In this document: positions 32,939 to 43,721 of the stretch, piece by piece
How the letters are laid out: each line of letters opens with the position of its first letter
How positions within the stretch are numbered: the stretch's first letter is position 1
Origin: an uncultured Lachnospiraceae bacterium
GTDB taxonomy: Bacteria > Bacillota > Clostridia > Lachnospirales > Lachnospiraceae
Assembly: GCA_947626915.1 (NCBI GenBank)
Contig: CANQUA010000003.1
Location: 1-64,000, forward strand
DNA: 64,000 nt
Direction: 5' to 3'
Made by a program: the position numbers and the translations under genes
The notes under the pieces: generated by a model
What the model was told of the DNA's origin: nothing
The model's database searches: none
The model's input: the letters and a program-made list of their open reading frames with translations, nothing else

Positions 32939-34507
32939 ATGAAAAAGCAATGGTATTGGGCAGCGGCACTGATGCTGGCGGCAGGAATCACCGGCTGCGG
33001 CGGCGCGGGGACGGGCACGCAGACAGAGGCCGTCCAGACGACGGCCGCGGCGGAGGAAACCACGGCGGCTGCCGCGGAGGAGACCGCGGCGGAGGACGAC
33101 TCGGTCCCGGAGTTTCTGCGGGGGATCACGCTGAAGAATGAGACGGCGGTTACCTACGATCTGAAAGAGGTGTCGGTCCACGATCCGTCTGTGGTCAAGG
33201 CGGACGGGACTTATTACATATTCGGCTCCCATCTGGCGGCGGCCAAGTCCGACGACCTGATCCACTGGGAGCAGATTGATTCCGGCGTCCATTCGGACAA
33301 CAAGATCATCCCGAACGCGACCATCGAGATGAGCGAGGCCTTTACCTGGGCGCAGACCGACACGTTCTGGGCCCCGGACGTGATCCAGCTGGCGGACGGC
33401 AAGTATTATATGTACTACTGCAACTGCCAGGGGAGTATGCCTCTGTCGGCGCTGGGACTGGCGGTTTCCGACGACATCGAAGGCCCGTATAAAAACCTGG
33501 GCGTTTTTCTGAAATCCGGCCAGGGCGCGGATATGCCGGACGAGGACGGAGAGGTCTACGACGCTACCGTCAAGCCCAACGCCGTCGACCCTTGCGTGTT
33601 CTTTGATAAGGAAGGAAGGCTGTGGATGGTGTATGGCTCCTATTCCGGCGGCATCTACATTCTGGAGCTGAACCCGGAGACGGGGTTCCCGCTGGAGAGC
33701 GGCTACGGCAAAAAGCTGCTGGGCGGCAACCATCTGCGGATCGAGGCCCCCTATATCATCTACAGCCCGGAGACGGATTATTACTATATGTTCCTGTCGT
33801 TCGGCGGCCTGGCCGCGGACGGCGGCTACAACATCCGCGTCTGCCGTTCCGAGAACCCGGACGGCCCCTATTATGATTCCGAGGGCCAGGATATGACCGG
33901 CTGCGTGGGCAAGGCGGGCACGGCGTTCGACGACGGCACGGCCTCCAAATTCGGCGTGAAGCTGATGGGCAATTTCAGCTTCGACTATCAGGAGGGCGAA
34001 TGGGGCCAGTTCCGCGCGGGCTACGTGTCTCCCGGACACAACAGCGTCTGGTACGATGAGGAGACCGGCGAATATTTCCTGATCTTCCACACCCGCTTCG
34101 AGGGCAAGGGAGAGGCCCACAACGTCCGGGTACACCAGATGTACCTGAACGAGGACGGATGGTTTGTTGTATCGCCCCACCGCTACGTGGGAGACCAGAC
34201 GGAGGAAGTGACGGCCGCCGATGTGACGGGGCCCTACCGGATCGTGAACCACCTCCACAATATCAGCGCCAACATCGTCCATTCCAAGAATATCGTGCTG
34301 AACGAGGACGGTACGGTCACCGGCGATTTCGAGGGGACCTGGGAGCTGAAGGACGGCAACACGGCGACGCTGACCTTAAACGGCATCGTATATAAAGGAA
34401 AGTTCCTGATCGAGTGGGATCAGTTCGGATTTAAGAATGTGAGTACGTTTACGGCCCTGTCCGATACCGGCATCGCGGTATGGGGCAGCGGTTACGAGGC
34501 GAAATAA
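32939..34507 (+). CDS. Exported GH43 arabinanase lipoprotein
   Basis: A 522-residue enzyme. A lipoprotein signal ends at C20 (LMLAAGITGC), followed by a Thr/Ala/Glu-rich spacer (21-57). The five-bladed GH43 propeller has D82 (VHDPS, base), D217 (NAVDPCV, pKa modulator) and E269 (RIEAPY, acid). A C-terminal beta-barrel (about 415-520) with VTGDFEGTWELKDGNTATL resembles the extra domain of endo-alpha-1,5-L-arabinanases of the AbnB type. It would cut arabinan at the cell surface and supply oligomers to the transporters encoded after it. It is the first gene of the import operon. Its ribosome site is weak (GGTGA) and lies in a repeated sequence. Confidence 0.9.
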   Translation: MKKQWYWAAALMLAAGITGCGGAGTGTQTEAVQTTAAAEETTAAAAEETAAEDDSVPEFLRGITLKNETAVTYDLKEVSVHDPSVVKADGTYYIFGSHLAAAKSDDLIHWEQIDSGVHSDNKIIPNATIEMSEAFTWAQTDTFWAPDVIQLADGKYYMYYCNCQGSMPLSALGLAVSDDIEGPYKNLGVFLKSGQGADMPDEDGEVYDATVKPNAVDPCVFFDKEGRLWMVYGSYSGGIYILELNPETGFPLESGYGKKLLGGNHLRIEAPYIIYSPETDYYYMFLSFGGLAADGGYNIRVCRSENPDGPYYDSEGQDMTGCVGKAGTAFDDGTASKFGVKLMGNFSFDYQEGEWGQFRAGYVSPGHNSVWYDEETGEYFLIFHTRFEGKGEAHNVRVHQMYLNEDGWFVVSPHRYVGDQTEEVTAADVTGPYRIVNHLHNISANIVHSKNIVLNEDGTVTGDFEGTWELKDGNTATLTLNGIVYKGKFLIEWDQFGFKNVSTFTALSDTGIAVWGSGYEAK

Positions 34508-34590
34508 CGGCGTGCGTTAGCGGGCGGGGAGAGGCTTTTTCGGAGGCCGCGCCCGGACCGCAGCAATATATAAAGAAAGAAGGTGGAGGT

Positions 34591-37500
34591 ATGTTTTCAG
34601 GCAAGACAAAGCGCAGATGGCTGGCTCTTTTCATAGCCGGGGCGATGACGGCGTCGAGTACGGCGGTCTGGGCGACGGATCTGAAAACAAGTGAAGACGC
34701 GTCAGCGGACGGCAAGGTCAATTCGCAGACTGCTGCCAATTATATCACGGACGATAATTTCTCCAACGATATGATTGATAACAACTACACGAAAGTCAGC
34801 CAGTCCCTGACCAGCCCCTTCTACGAAGGGGAGACAGTCACGATCGACACGGCGGCGAATTTCACGCCGGTCTCGGGCGCTTCGGTGGCCGCCGACAGCC
34901 GCGGCTACGGAAAAGATGCGGTCCAGATGGCGATCCACGATTCCTGCGTCGTGACCGTCGACGCGCCTCAGGCGGGACGCTACTATATCAGTATGGATTA
35001 CCTCGATATAGGCGACAGCGTGCTGGCCCTGGAACTGTCCATGAAAGTCAACGGCGAGTATCAGTTCTATGAGCTGAGGGATCTGAAGCTGGAAGCCAAA
35101 TGGCGCGATCCGGCGGAGGCTTCCTACGACCGCTACGGCAACCAGATCGTTCCCGTGCCTGACAAGCTGATGGAGTGGCAGAATAAGTACGTGGGCGACT
35201 CCAGCTACCGCTACAGCGGCCCCCTGGCCGTGGAGCTGAAAGAGGGAGAGAATGAGCTGGAGTTTACCCTGATCGAGGGCAATATGCTCCTGGGCGACCT
35301 GTATCTGAATCCCGAACCGGTCATCGCGGAATACGCCGGTTCCAAGGACGCGCCGGGGGACGCGCTGATCACGATCCAGGGCGAAAGTATGGACAGCCGG
35401 AACGCTTCTTCGATCCGCGCGGCCTGCGAGTATGACATCGACCTGGCTCCCTACGAGGTAGAGACCAAGGCGCTCAATACCATCGACAGCGCCTCGTTCT
35501 CCGAAGCGGGGCAGTCCGTTACCTACAAAGTAAACGTGGAGACCGCGGGGACCTATCATCTGGCCCTGAATTACGTGCAGAGCAGCAAAACAGATTTCCC
35601 GGTCTTTGTCAATGTGTATGTGGACGGGGAGCTCCCCAACACCCAGTTCCAGAATTATCCTCTGCCTTACGGCTCCGGCTATCAGGTGGAGAAGCTGTCC
35701 GACGGCGACGGCCGCGCGCTGAGCGTGGACTTAAGCGCCGGCGAGCATACGATTACGCTGATGATCTCCGCCGATCCGATCCGCCATGTGCTGGAGGCCG
35801 TGGACGAGATCATGAACGGCGTGAATAACCTGAACCTGGAGATCACCAAGGTCGCCGGTACGAATAAAGACAAGTACAGGGATCTGGATATCCAGGACTA
35901 TATTCCCGACGCGATCACCCGTCTGGAGTCCTACGCGGACCGTCTGGACGAGCTGGTGGAGAGCGTGAAGCAGTACAACCCGACCGCGAAAAAGATCGGC
36001 GCGTTCTCGTCCGCCGGCGTCGCCAGCAAGCAGCTCCGTTCCCTGGCGGAGGAGCCGGACGACCTGGCTTACCGCGTGTCCGAACTGACGACCAGCTCCA
36101 ATTCGGTCAACCAGTTCCTGGCCAACCTGGTGGACAGCATCAATGAGAACGCCCTGGGCATCGACCGCATCTATCTGTATCAGGACAGCGCCAAGGTCCC
36201 GACAGGATCCGGATTTTTCGCTTCCATCGCGGCCAGCGTCAAGCGGTTCGTGACCTCCTTTACGTCCCAGGCCTATTCTACCAGCGGCAACGACCCGGAG
36301 CATCTGCAGGTGTGGGTGAACCGTTCCCGGCAGTACCTGGAGATCATGCAGAAGATGATCGACGAGGATTTCACGGCCAAGACCGGCATCCAGGTCGACC
36401 TGGCCCTGATGCCTGACCAGAATAAGCTGATCCTGGCCAACGCCTCCGGCGACGCCCCCGACGTGGCGACCGGCATCAACTACGCGGTGCCGTTCGAGCT
36501 GGGCATCCGCGGCGCGATCAAGGATCTGACGGAGTTTGAGGATTTCCCGGAGGTAGCGTCCCGCTTTGAGGAGGGCCTCCTGGTGCCGTCGACGATCGAG
36601 GACGGGATCTATTCCCTGCCCGAGACCATGAATTTCTGGGTCCTGTATGTGAGGACCGACGTGTTCGAGAAGCTGGGCCTGGAAGTCCCGGATACGATCC
36701 AGGACGTGAGAAATCTGCTTCCCAGCCTGCAGATGCGCGGTATGAATTTCTACTACCCGACGGCCGGCATGCAGGCCATGCGCAACTTCCACGGCACGAC
36801 GCCGCTGATTTTGCAGAACGGCGGTTCGCTCTACACCCAGTACGCGGGCGACTCCAACATGAACAGCGAGGAGTCCGTCAAGGGCTTTAAGGAGCTGACC
36901 GAGCTCTTTACCATTTACAACCTGCCGAAAGACATCCCGAATTTCTACCAGCATTTCCGCAACGGGTCCATGCCCATCGGCATCGCCGACTACGGCGTAT
37001 ACAACCTGCTGCTGAACGCGGCTCCGGAGATCGCCAACAGCTGGGATATCTACCCGGTGCCCGGCACGGTGGATGAGAACGGCAATGTGCTGCGCTACAT
37101 TTCCGGCGGCGCGGAGAGCACGGTGATGTTCAAATCCGATCCCGAGCGCGAGGCCAAGACCTGGGAGTTCATGAAGTGGTGGTCCTCCGCCGACGTGCAG
37201 GCGGAATTCGGACAGACCCTGCAGGTCACCTACGGAAGCACGTTCATGTGGAACACGGCCAACAAAGAGGCGTTTTCGAGACTGCCCTGGAAGACCCAGG
37301 ACAAGGAAGTGATCCTGGCCCAGGCCGAGTGGATCAACGAAGCGCCCAGGCTTCCCGGCTCCTACATGGTAGAGCGCGAGATCTCCAACGCTTACAACTC
37401 CATCGTGGTGGACGGCGAGAACCTGCGCCGGACCCTGGACAACGCGGTGAAGCGCATCAACCGGGAGACGGAACGCAAGCTGGAGGAGTTCGGCTACAAC

Positions 37501-37593
37501 GACGCCAACGGCAACGTGATCACCCCCTACGAGGTGCCGACGCTGGAGAAAGTAAGGCAGATCCTGGGAAAGACGGAAGGAGGAGATAACTGA
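34591..37593 (+). CDS. Very large ABC substrate-binding protein with N-terminal carbohydrate-binding-like modules
   Basis: A 1000-residue exported protein, over twice the normal length. The signal peptide ends near residue 28 (AVWA). Two beta-sandwich modules resembling carbohydrate-binding domains follow (about 55-250 and 265-430; [19 protein letters not shown] and [15 protein letters not shown] are their marks). A helical linker (about 440-560) leads to the MalE-type domain (about 570-1000; [20 protein letters not shown], then [16 protein letters not shown]). No lipobox is present, so anchoring is unclear. GTGGAGG precedes the start. It overlaps the permease gene (TGATG). The extra modules could hold polysaccharide near the importer. 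Confidence 0.85.
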   Translation: MFSGKTKRRWLALFIAGAMTASSTAVWATDLKTSEDASADGKVNSQTAANYITDDNFSNDMIDNNYTKVSQSLTSPFYEGETVTIDTAANFTPVSGASVAADSRGYGKDAVQMAIHDSCVVTVDAPQAGRYYISMDYLDIGDSVLALELSMKVNGEYQFYELRDLKLEAKWRDPAEASYDRYGNQIVPVPDKLMEWQNKYVGDSSYRYSGPLAVELKEGENELEFTLIEGNMLLGDLYLNPEPVIAEYAGSKDAPGDALITIQGESMDSRNASSIRAACEYDIDLAPYEVETKALNTIDSASFSEAGQSVTYKVNVETAGTYHLALNYVQSSKTDFPVFVNVYVDGELPNTQFQNYPLPYGSGYQVEKLSDGDGRALSVDLSAGEHTITLMISADPIRHVLEAVDEIMNGVNNLNLEITKVAGTNKDKYRDLDIQDYIPDAITRLESYADRLDELVESVKQYNPTAKKIGAFSSAGVASKQLRSLAEEPDDLAYRVSELTTSSNSVNQFLANLVDSINENALGIDRIYLYQDSAKVPTGSGFFASIAASVKRFVTSFTSQAYSTSGNDPEHLQVWVNRSRQYLEIMQKMIDEDFTAKTGIQVDLALMPDQNKLILANASGDAPDVATGINYAVPFELGIRGAIKDLTEFEDFPEVASRFEEGLLVPSTIEDGIYSLPETMNFWVLYVRTDVFEKLGLEVPDTIQDVRNLLPSLQMRGMNFYYPTAGMQAMRNFHGTTPLILQNGGSLYTQYAGDSNMNSEESVKGFKELTELFTIYNLPKDIPNFYQHFRNGSMPIGIADYGVYNLLLNAAPEIANSWDIYPVPGTVDENGNVLRYISGGAESTVMFKSDPEREAKTWEFMKWWSSADVQAEFGQTLQVTYGSTFMWNTANKEAFSRLPWKTQDKEVILAQAEWINEAPRLPGSYMVEREISNAYNSIVVDGENLRRTLDNAVKRINRETERKLEEFGYNDANGNVITPYEVPTLEKVRQILGKTEGGDN

Positions 37594-38522
37594 TGAGCAA
37601 AGCGGCTGCAAAGGGCAAGAAGAACCAGATCAGCAAGCGCGAGGCGTCCAATCCCGCTGCGCTGGTGTTCCTGGCTCCTTACCTGGTCCTGTTCGTCGTC
37701 TTCATCATCGTCCCGATGGTGATCGCGATCGGCCTTTCCTTTACGAATTTCAACACCATTGAGTTCCCGACTTTCGCCGGGTTCATGAATTACATCAACC
37801 TGATCACCCAGGACGAGATCTTCATGCAGAACGTCCTGCCCAACACGGTGGTGTACGTCATCATCGTCGGCATCGGCGGCTACCTGCTCTCGTTCATCCT
37901 GGCGTGGGTGCTGGCGCAGCTGTCTTCCGTGCCCAGGACGATCCTGGCGCTGATCTTTTACTCGCCCAGCATGACCAGCGGCGTGGCCATGGCCGTCCTG
38001 TGGAAGATCATCTTCACCGGCGACCAGACCGGGTACCTGAACAGCATCCTGATGAATCTGGGCATCATCAATGAGCCCATCATCTGGCTGACCAACACGA
38101 CCTACCTGCTGCCCATCGTCATCATCGTGGCGCTGTGGTCCAGCATGGGCGTCGGCTTTTTGTCGATGCTGGCCGGTATTTTGAACGCCGACGAGGAGCT
38201 CTACGAGGCGGGCGCCATCGACGGCATCAAGAACCGGTTCCAGGAGATGATCTACATCACGATTCCGACCATGAAGCCGCAGATGCTGTTCGGCGCGGTC
38301 ATGGCGGTGGTGAACACGTTCTCCAACGGCGCCATCGGCGTGTCCCTGACCGGCTCCAACCCGACGCCCGGCTACGCGGCCCAGCTGATCGTGAACCACA
38401 TCGAGGACTACGGCTTCATCCGCTACGAGATGGGCTACGCCGCGGCCGTTTCCGTCGTACTGTTAGGCATTATCTGGCTCTTCTCCACCATGGCGAAGAA
38501 GCTGTTTGCCGAGAAAGACTGA
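37593..38522 (+). CDS. Sugar ABC transporter permease (MalF/UgpA type), first pair
   Basis: A 309-residue inner-membrane subunit with six hydrophobic segments. The EAA loop [20 protein letters not shown] is present and contacts the ATPase. The N-terminal [20 protein letters not shown] is typical. Its start overlaps the stop codon of the large binding-protein gene, and its partner permease follows after 15 nt. No ATPase gene occurs in the locus, so it must use a shared MsmX/MsmK-type ATPase encoded elsewhere. Confidence 0.92.
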   Translation: MSKAAAKGKKNQISKREASNPAALVFLAPYLVLFVVFIIVPMVIAIGLSFTNFNTIEFPTFAGFMNYINLITQDEIFMQNVLPNTVVYVIIVGIGGYLLSFILAWVLAQLSSVPRTILALIFYSPSMTSGVAMAVLWKIIFTGDQTGYLNSILMNLGIINEPIIWLTNTTYLLPIVIIVALWSSMGVGFLSMLAGILNADEELYEAGAIDGIKNRFQEMIYITIPTMKPQMLFGAVMAVVNTFSNGAIGVSLTGSNPTPGYAAQLIVNHIEDYGFIRYEMGYAAAVSVVLLGIIWLFSTMAKKLFAEKD

Positions 38523-38537
38523 GAGGGGGCTTAGATT

Positions 38538-39407
38538 ATGGCATACAGAGGAAGCAATATCAATCCGAAAAAATTTGAGCGCGGTCAGATCAAGCTGATC
38601 GTGATCGTAGCCCCGCTGGCCCTGTTCATGCTGCTGCCGATCGTTTACATTTTCTGCCACGCGTTTAAGCCCATGGAAGAGCTGTTCGCGTTCCCGCCCA
38701 GGTTCTTCGTACAGAACCCGACGCTGGATAACTTCCGGGGCCTGATGAAAGCGTCCCAGACCTCCGGCATCCCGCTGAGCCGTTACGTATTCAACAGCCT
38801 GATCGTGACCGCGGCGGACGTGATCTGCTCGATCCTTTTGTCCTCCATGGCCGGCTACGCGCTGTCGAAGCTGCGCTTCAGGGGCAAGGAAACATTGCTG
38901 GAGATCAATAACGCGGCCCTGATGTTCGTACCGGTGGCGGTCATGATCCCCCGCTACCTGGTGATCGACGCCCTGGGCATGACGAACAATTACCTGGCCC
39001 ATATCCTGCCGCTGCTGGCCATGCCTGTGAACCTGTTCCTGGTGAAGCAGTTCATCGACCAGATCCCCGACGCGCTGATCGACGCGGCCTATATGGACGG
39101 CGCCAGCGAGTACGTGGTCTACCGCAAGATCATCATCCCGATGATCAAGCCGGCCATCGCCACCAGCGCCATCCTGGCGTTCCAGCAGGTCTGGACCAAC
39201 GTGGAGAGCTCCAACCTCTACATGAACGAGGACGGGCTGAGGACTCTGGCGTTCTATATGAATACGCTGGCTTCCTCCAACAACACGGTAGCCGGTCAGG
39301 GTATCGCGGCGGCCGCGACGCTGATCATGTTCATACCGAACCTGGTCGTGTTTATTTTCTGCCAGAAGAGCATCATGAACACCATGGCTCATTCCGGCAT
39401 CAAGTAG
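38538..39407 (+). CDS. Sugar ABC transporter permease (MalG/UgpE type), first pair
   Basis: A 289-residue permease. The EAA loop is IDAAYMDGASEYVVYRKIII, followed by PMIKPAIAT. Six membrane segments are visible. GAGAGGGGG precedes the start. It pairs with the 37593-38522 permease. The beta-propeller/Yip1 gene follows after 11 nt. Confidence 0.92.
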   Translation: MAYRGSNINPKKFERGQIKLIVIVAPLALFMLLPIVYIFCHAFKPMEELFAFPPRFFVQNPTLDNFRGLMKASQTSGIPLSRYVFNSLIVTAADVICSILLSSMAGYALSKLRFRGKETLLEINNAALMFVPVAVMIPRYLVIDALGMTNNYLAHILPLLAMPVNLFLVKQFIDQIPDALIDAAYMDGASEYVVYRKIIIPMIKPAIATSAILAFQQVWTNVESSNLYMNEDGLRTLAFYMNTLASSNNTVAGQGIAAAATLIMFIPNLVVFIFCQKSIMNTMAHSGIK

Positions 39408-39418
39408 GAGGGAAGAAC

Positions 39419-41452
39419 ATGAAGAGATGGAAAAAATTACTGCCCGCTGTTCTTTCCGTACTGACCCTGGCGGTCACGCCCCTGCAGGTTTTCGCGGAGG
39501 TCCCCTACAAGACTTACACCATAGACGGCTATGGTTATGTTACGGAAACACAGACGGCCTACACTCCGAAAGGATCGTTCAATAAGGTCGGCGACCATTC
39601 CCTGGTGAAGCCCACCGATATCAAGATCACGGAGGACGGCTACATCTATATCGCCGATTCCGGCGCGAAGGTAGTCTGGGTCAGCACGCTGACCGGAGAC
39701 TATGTGGCGACCATCGGCGAGGGCGAGCTGGTCGAGCCCTACGGCATCTTCGTCACGGAAGAGAAGCAGCTGTACGTGGCGGACCGCTCCGGCAAGGTCG
39801 TGGTATTCGACCCGGAGGGCCAGGTCATCGCCACCTACACGAAACCCAATCACCCGTTATACGGCAAGGGCGATTTCAAGCCGGTCAAGATCGTGGTCAA
39901 CGCAGGCGGCGACATGTATATCGTCTGCGAGGGCAACTCCAACGGACTGGTGCAGCTGACCCCCACCGAGGGCGGCACGTTCCTGGGCTATTTCGGCACC
40001 AACAACGCCAACGTGACGGTGCTGCGCATGATCCAGGAGGCGGTGTTTACGGACGAGCAGCTGGCCAGGATGGTGAGCAACCTCCCGTCCACGCCGGTCA
40101 ACGTGGCCATCGACAAGCAGGGCCTGATCTATACGGTCACGCCCGGCCAGAAGAACCTGAGTCTGAGAAAGCTCAATATCGCCGGCACCAACTTAATCGA
40201 GCCGGACGCCTACGACGGCAGGGAAGCGGCCGTGGCCGTAGGAAACCATGACAATGTGTTCGTGGCCTCCTCCGACGGCTACATCTACGAGTACAACGCC
40301 GAGGGCGACATGCTCTTCGTGTTCGGCGGCCGCGACGACGGACGGTTCCGCATCGGTCTTTCCAGCCGCGTGGAAGCGATCGCGGTGGACGCCCAGGACC
40401 GGGTTTACATCGTGGACTCCGACAGCCGCCAGGTGCAGTACTTCGAGGCGACCGAGTTTACGAACCTGCTGCACAGCGCGCTGAACCTCTACGAGAACGG
40501 GCGCTACATCGAGAGCATGGCCCCGCTCCTGCAGGTGCTGGAGACCAACAGTCTGTTCGACTACGCCAACGAGGCGATCAGCCGTTCCTACCTGCAGGTG
40601 GAGGACTACGCCAACGCCCTGAAATACGCCAGAGTATCGAAAGCGTTCGAGGTCTACTCCGACGCCTTCTGGGAGGTCCGCAACACCTGGCTGCGCGAGA
40701 ACCTGATCACGGCGGCGGGCATCGTTATCCTGATCTGCCTGATCATCTGGGCGCTGAAAAAGCTCCAGCAGAAGAAAGGCGTTTTCAATCCGGTCATCAA
40801 GGCGACGGCCGGTTTCCGCGGCAGCGTGTTCTGGCAGCGCCAGAAATACATGACGTATTATATGAAGCATCCGGTAGACGGCGCCTACGGCCTGCGCTAT
40901 GAGAACAAGAGCTCCTGGATCACCGCGGGCATCCTGATTCTTCTGACCACGCTGATCTTCGTGATCAACAAGTACTACTGCGGCTTCCTGCTGAGGACCA
41001 TCCGCGAGGGACGCTACACGGTCGTCAACGACATCGGCACCATCGTCGGCGTGTTCATTGTTCTGACCGCCTGCAACTACCTGATGTGTACCATCAACGA
41101 GGGCGAGGGCAGCTTCAAGCGCCTGTTCTGCGGCTTTGCGTTTTCGCTGACCCCCTACATCCTGTTTGAGCCGTTTGTGATCCTGTTGAGCAACGTGATC
41201 ACCTACAACGAAGTGTTCCTGATCGATTTTGCGCAGATATTCATTTATTCCTGGTGCGTCGTCCTGCTGTTCATGACGATCAAGGAAGTGAATAACTACA
41301 CGGTGGCGGAGACCTTTAAGATCATCTTCCTGACTGCGTTCACCGTGCTGATCGTGGCGCTTCTGGCATTTATCATTTACGTACTGTTTAAGCAGATCAT
41401 CGATTTCGTATCCGCGATAGCAGGAGAGGTGGTGTATCGATATGGCAGATAA
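39419..41452 (+). CDS. Beta-propeller (NHL) - TPR - Yip1 membrane protein
   Basis: A 677-residue protein. A signal peptide (1-26, ending QVFA) is followed by NHL-type propeller repeats (about 45-345), such as VKPTDIKITEDGYIYIADSG and VEPYGIFVTEEKQLYVADRS. A short TPR-like helical part (350-415) follows, then a membrane helix (ITAAGIVILICLIIWAL, about 428-445) and a C-terminal Yip1-like bundle of about five helices (490-677). It would place a propeller outside the membrane. Its gene lies between the two permease pairs and overlaps the DUF5696 gene by 11 bp, which argues for a joint complex. Its role is unknown; sugar sensing, polymer holding or transporter assembly are possible. Confidence 0.85.
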   Translation: MKRWKKLLPAVLSVLTLAVTPLQVFAEVPYKTYTIDGYGYVTETQTAYTPKGSFNKVGDHSLVKPTDIKITEDGYIYIADSGAKVVWVSTLTGDYVATIGEGELVEPYGIFVTEEKQLYVADRSGKVVVFDPEGQVIATYTKPNHPLYGKGDFKPVKIVVNAGGDMYIVCEGNSNGLVQLTPTEGGTFLGYFGTNNANVTVLRMIQEAVFTDEQLARMVSNLPSTPVNVAIDKQGLIYTVTPGQKNLSLRKLNIAGTNLIEPDAYDGREAAVAVGNHDNVFVASSDGYIYEYNAEGDMLFVFGGRDDGRFRIGLSSRVEAIAVDAQDRVYIVDSDSRQVQYFEATEFTNLLHSALNLYENGRYIESMAPLLQVLETNSLFDYANEAISRSYLQVEDYANALKYARVSKAFEVYSDAFWEVRNTWLRENLITAAGIVILICLIIWALKKLQQKKGVFNPVIKATAGFRGSVFWQRQKYMTYYMKHPVDGAYGLRYENKSSWITAGILILLTTLIFVINKYYCGFLLRTIREGRYTVVNDIGTIVGVFIVLTACNYLMCTINEGEGSFKRLFCGFAFSLTPYILFEPFVILLSNVITYNEVFLIDFAQIFIYSWCVVLLFMTIKEVNNYTVAETFKIIFLTAFTVLIVALLAFIIYVLFKQIIDFVSAIAGEVVYRYGR

Positions 41453-43721
41453 AAACTGGAAACGTTATTTGTTAAAGAGTTTGACCGGCCTGTTCGCGGG
41501 CGTTCTGCTGGCGGCCCCCACGACTGTCTTCGCGACGGAGAATTCCGGCGAGGCGGTGGACGTGGAGGTTTCGGCGGAGGAGAAAAAGGAAGCTCTGGCC
41601 GAGGCCATCGTCGCCAATCCGGGAGATACGATCAAGAACCACAAGCTGGTGGCGGAAAACGACGCCCTGCAGCTGTACCTCTACGAGCCGACCCTGTCGC
41701 TGATCATCCGGGACAAAAAGACCGGGGCCATCATGGAATCGACGGTAGGGGAGAGCGACGGTACGCTGAACAAGACCTGGGAGAGCTTCATCCATTCCGG
41801 GATCGGGTTCGATATCTTAAACGGCCTCAATGAGGAGCGCAGCGACCTGACCTCCGCGGGGGCCGAGATCCAGGTCCATTACACGGCGGACGGCTTTTCG
41901 GCGGACGTGAACCTGACCAAGTACCAGATCTCCTTTACGCTGAACGTGGCGCTGACGGCGGACGGTTTCACGGCGGAGATCCCCAATTCCTCCATCGTGG
42001 AGGCGCTGGCCGGTGAGGCGACGCCGGTTACCATCGGGAGCATTTACATCTATCCGTTTTTGGGCTACACCTACTCGGCGGAGCGGAGCGGCTATATGTT
42101 CGTGCCGGACGGCAACGGCTCCCTGATCTATCTGGAGGACAACGACGGGCGCTTCACCTCGCCCCAGACCCTGAACGTGTGGGGCGGCAACGCCGGCGTG
42201 GATGAGACCTACGTGCTGAGCCTGTTCTGGGACGAGTACCAGACCGTCAACGACGGCGAGCCGGTCATGGCCCCGATCTTCGGCATGGTGCATACGGACT
42301 CCCAGATGGCGGTCCTGGGCATCATTGAGGACGGTGCGGAGGACGCCAGGATCATGGCGTACCCCAACGGCGCGATCACCAATTACAACTGGATCACGCC
42401 CCGTTTCACCATGAGGCGGATCTACACCCAGCTTCTGAGCAAGGCGGCCACCGCTTCCGTCAGGTTGCAGGAAAGCAACCATTCCTCCTGTGACCTGCGG
42501 ATGAAGTATATCTTCCTCAGCGGCGAGGACGCGGACTACGCGGGCATGGCGGTCAAGTACCGCGAGTACCTGATGAATGAGAAAGGGCTGGGCCAGAAAG
42601 ATACTTCCTTTAAGATCAAGCTGGATTTCCTGGGTTCCGACCGTGAGAACGGCGTCATCGGCAAAAAGGCCGTGACCATGACGACGACGGATAATATCCG
42701 CGACATTTACGACGACCTGGCTTCCAGCGGCGTCACGAGCATCACCAGCGTCTACAAGGGCTGGCAGAAGGGCGGCATCTGGAGCATGCCGATCACGAAA
42801 TACAAGGCGGACGGCTCCATCGGCGGCACCCACGATCTGACGAAGCTGACGGAGGAAGCGGCCGCCAAGGGCATCGACTTCTATCTGTACCAGGACGCCC
42901 TGCGCGCCAACCCGGACACCGTGAACACCACGTTCAACGTGATCAAGAAGCTGAACGAGAGCGTTTACGAGGAGGATACCTACAAGGAGATCTACGAGTA
43001 TTTCAATTACCAGACTCCGGACAAAGCCGTGGAGCGGATGAACGCGGCCCTGGCTTCCTATAAAAAGAGCGGCATCAGCAAGCTGGCGCTGACCGGCATC
43101 ACCAACCATCTGTTCAGCTACAACTACAACAGCAAGCTGTACAACCGGACCGACACGCTGAATGTCCTCGAGCCGGCGCTGACGGCGGCCGCGGACAGTA
43201 TGGACCTGATGATGGAGCAGCCGATCTCCGAATACTGGAGCCTGGCGGACGCGATCATGGGTATGCCGGTGAATACCTCCAACTACATTTTCACCGACGA
43301 GGAAGTGCCGTTCTTGTCCATCGCCCTGAAAGGCCTGATCCCGATGTACGCGGATTACACCAATTTCGAGGCGAACCGGAGCGAGTTCTTCCTGGAGCTG
43401 GTGGAGACGGGCATTTATCCCTCGTTCTATCTGACCTGGGAGGATCCGGTGGACCTTTTGTATACCAATTCCTCCGACCTGTATACGTCCAAGTATTCGG
43501 TCTATAAGAGCGAGATCGTGGACGATTACGAGCGGCTGAAAGAGGTCAACGACGCCGTGAACGGCGCGGTCATCACGGACCACGAGAAGACGGCGGACGG
43601 ACTGGCGGTCGTCACATATTCCAACGGAGTCAGGATCTATGTCAACCACAGCGATCAGGCTGTCCAGTATGACGGCATTACCATCGACGGTATGTCTTAT
43701 AAGGTAGGTGAGGTCGGATGA
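41442..43721 (+). CDS. Exported DUF5696 protein
   Basis: A 759-residue protein with a signal peptide (about 1-30, LLAAPTTVFA). The N-terminal half looks like beta-sandwich (LQLYLYEPTLSLIIRDKKTG, then MFVPDGNGSLIYLEDNDGRF). The C-terminal half (about 395-700) looks like a TIM-barrel: DIYDDLASSGVTSITSVYKG, LTEEAAAKGIDFYLYQDAL and ISKLALTGITNHLFSYNYN occur in barrel order. It fits DUF5696, a family found in polysaccharide transport loci. A hidden glycosidase activity is conceivable, but no catalytic pair can be assigned. It overlaps both neighbours (11 bp upstream and ATGA downstream), so its production is coupled to the second permease pair. Confidence 0.82.
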   Translation: MADKNWKRYLLKSLTGLFAGVLLAAPTTVFATENSGEAVDVEVSAEEKKEALAEAIVANPGDTIKNHKLVAENDALQLYLYEPTLSLIIRDKKTGAIMESTVGESDGTLNKTWESFIHSGIGFDILNGLNEERSDLTSAGAEIQVHYTADGFSADVNLTKYQISFTLNVALTADGFTAEIPNSSIVEALAGEATPVTIGSIYIYPFLGYTYSAERSGYMFVPDGNGSLIYLEDNDGRFTSPQTLNVWGGNAGVDETYVLSLFWDEYQTVNDGEPVMAPIFGMVHTDSQMAVLGIIEDGAEDARIMAYPNGAITNYNWITPRFTMRRIYTQLLSKAATASVRLQESNHSSCDLRMKYIFLSGEDADYAGMAVKYREYLMNEKGLGQKDTSFKIKLDFLGSDRENGVIGKKAVTMTTTDNIRDIYDDLASSGVTSITSVYKGWQKGGIWSMPITKYKADGSIGGTHDLTKLTEEAAAKGIDFYLYQDALRANPDTVNTTFNVIKKLNESVYEEDTYKEIYEYFNYQTPDKAVERMNAALASYKKSGISKLALTGITNHLFSYNYNSKLYNRTDTLNVLEPALTAAADSMDLMMEQPISEYWSLADAIMGMPVNTSNYIFTDEEVPFLSIALKGLIPMYADYTNFEANRSEFFLELVETGIYPSFYLTWEDPVDLLYTNSSDLYTSKYSVYKSEIVDDYERLKEVNDAVNGAVITDHEKTADGLAVVTYSNGVRIYVNHSDQAVQYDGITIDGMSYKVGEVG

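Noticed and set aside
35731..37611. Long reverse-strand open frame (626 codons) opposite the large binding-protein gene
   Set aside because: Shadow of GC-rich coding on the other strand; composition is His/Arg/Val/Gly-rich without domains or ribosome site.
41817..43649. Reverse-strand open frame of 610 codons opposite the DUF5696 gene
   Set aside because: Antisense shadow; no recognisable motif, and the forward gene overlaps its neighbours in a clear operon.
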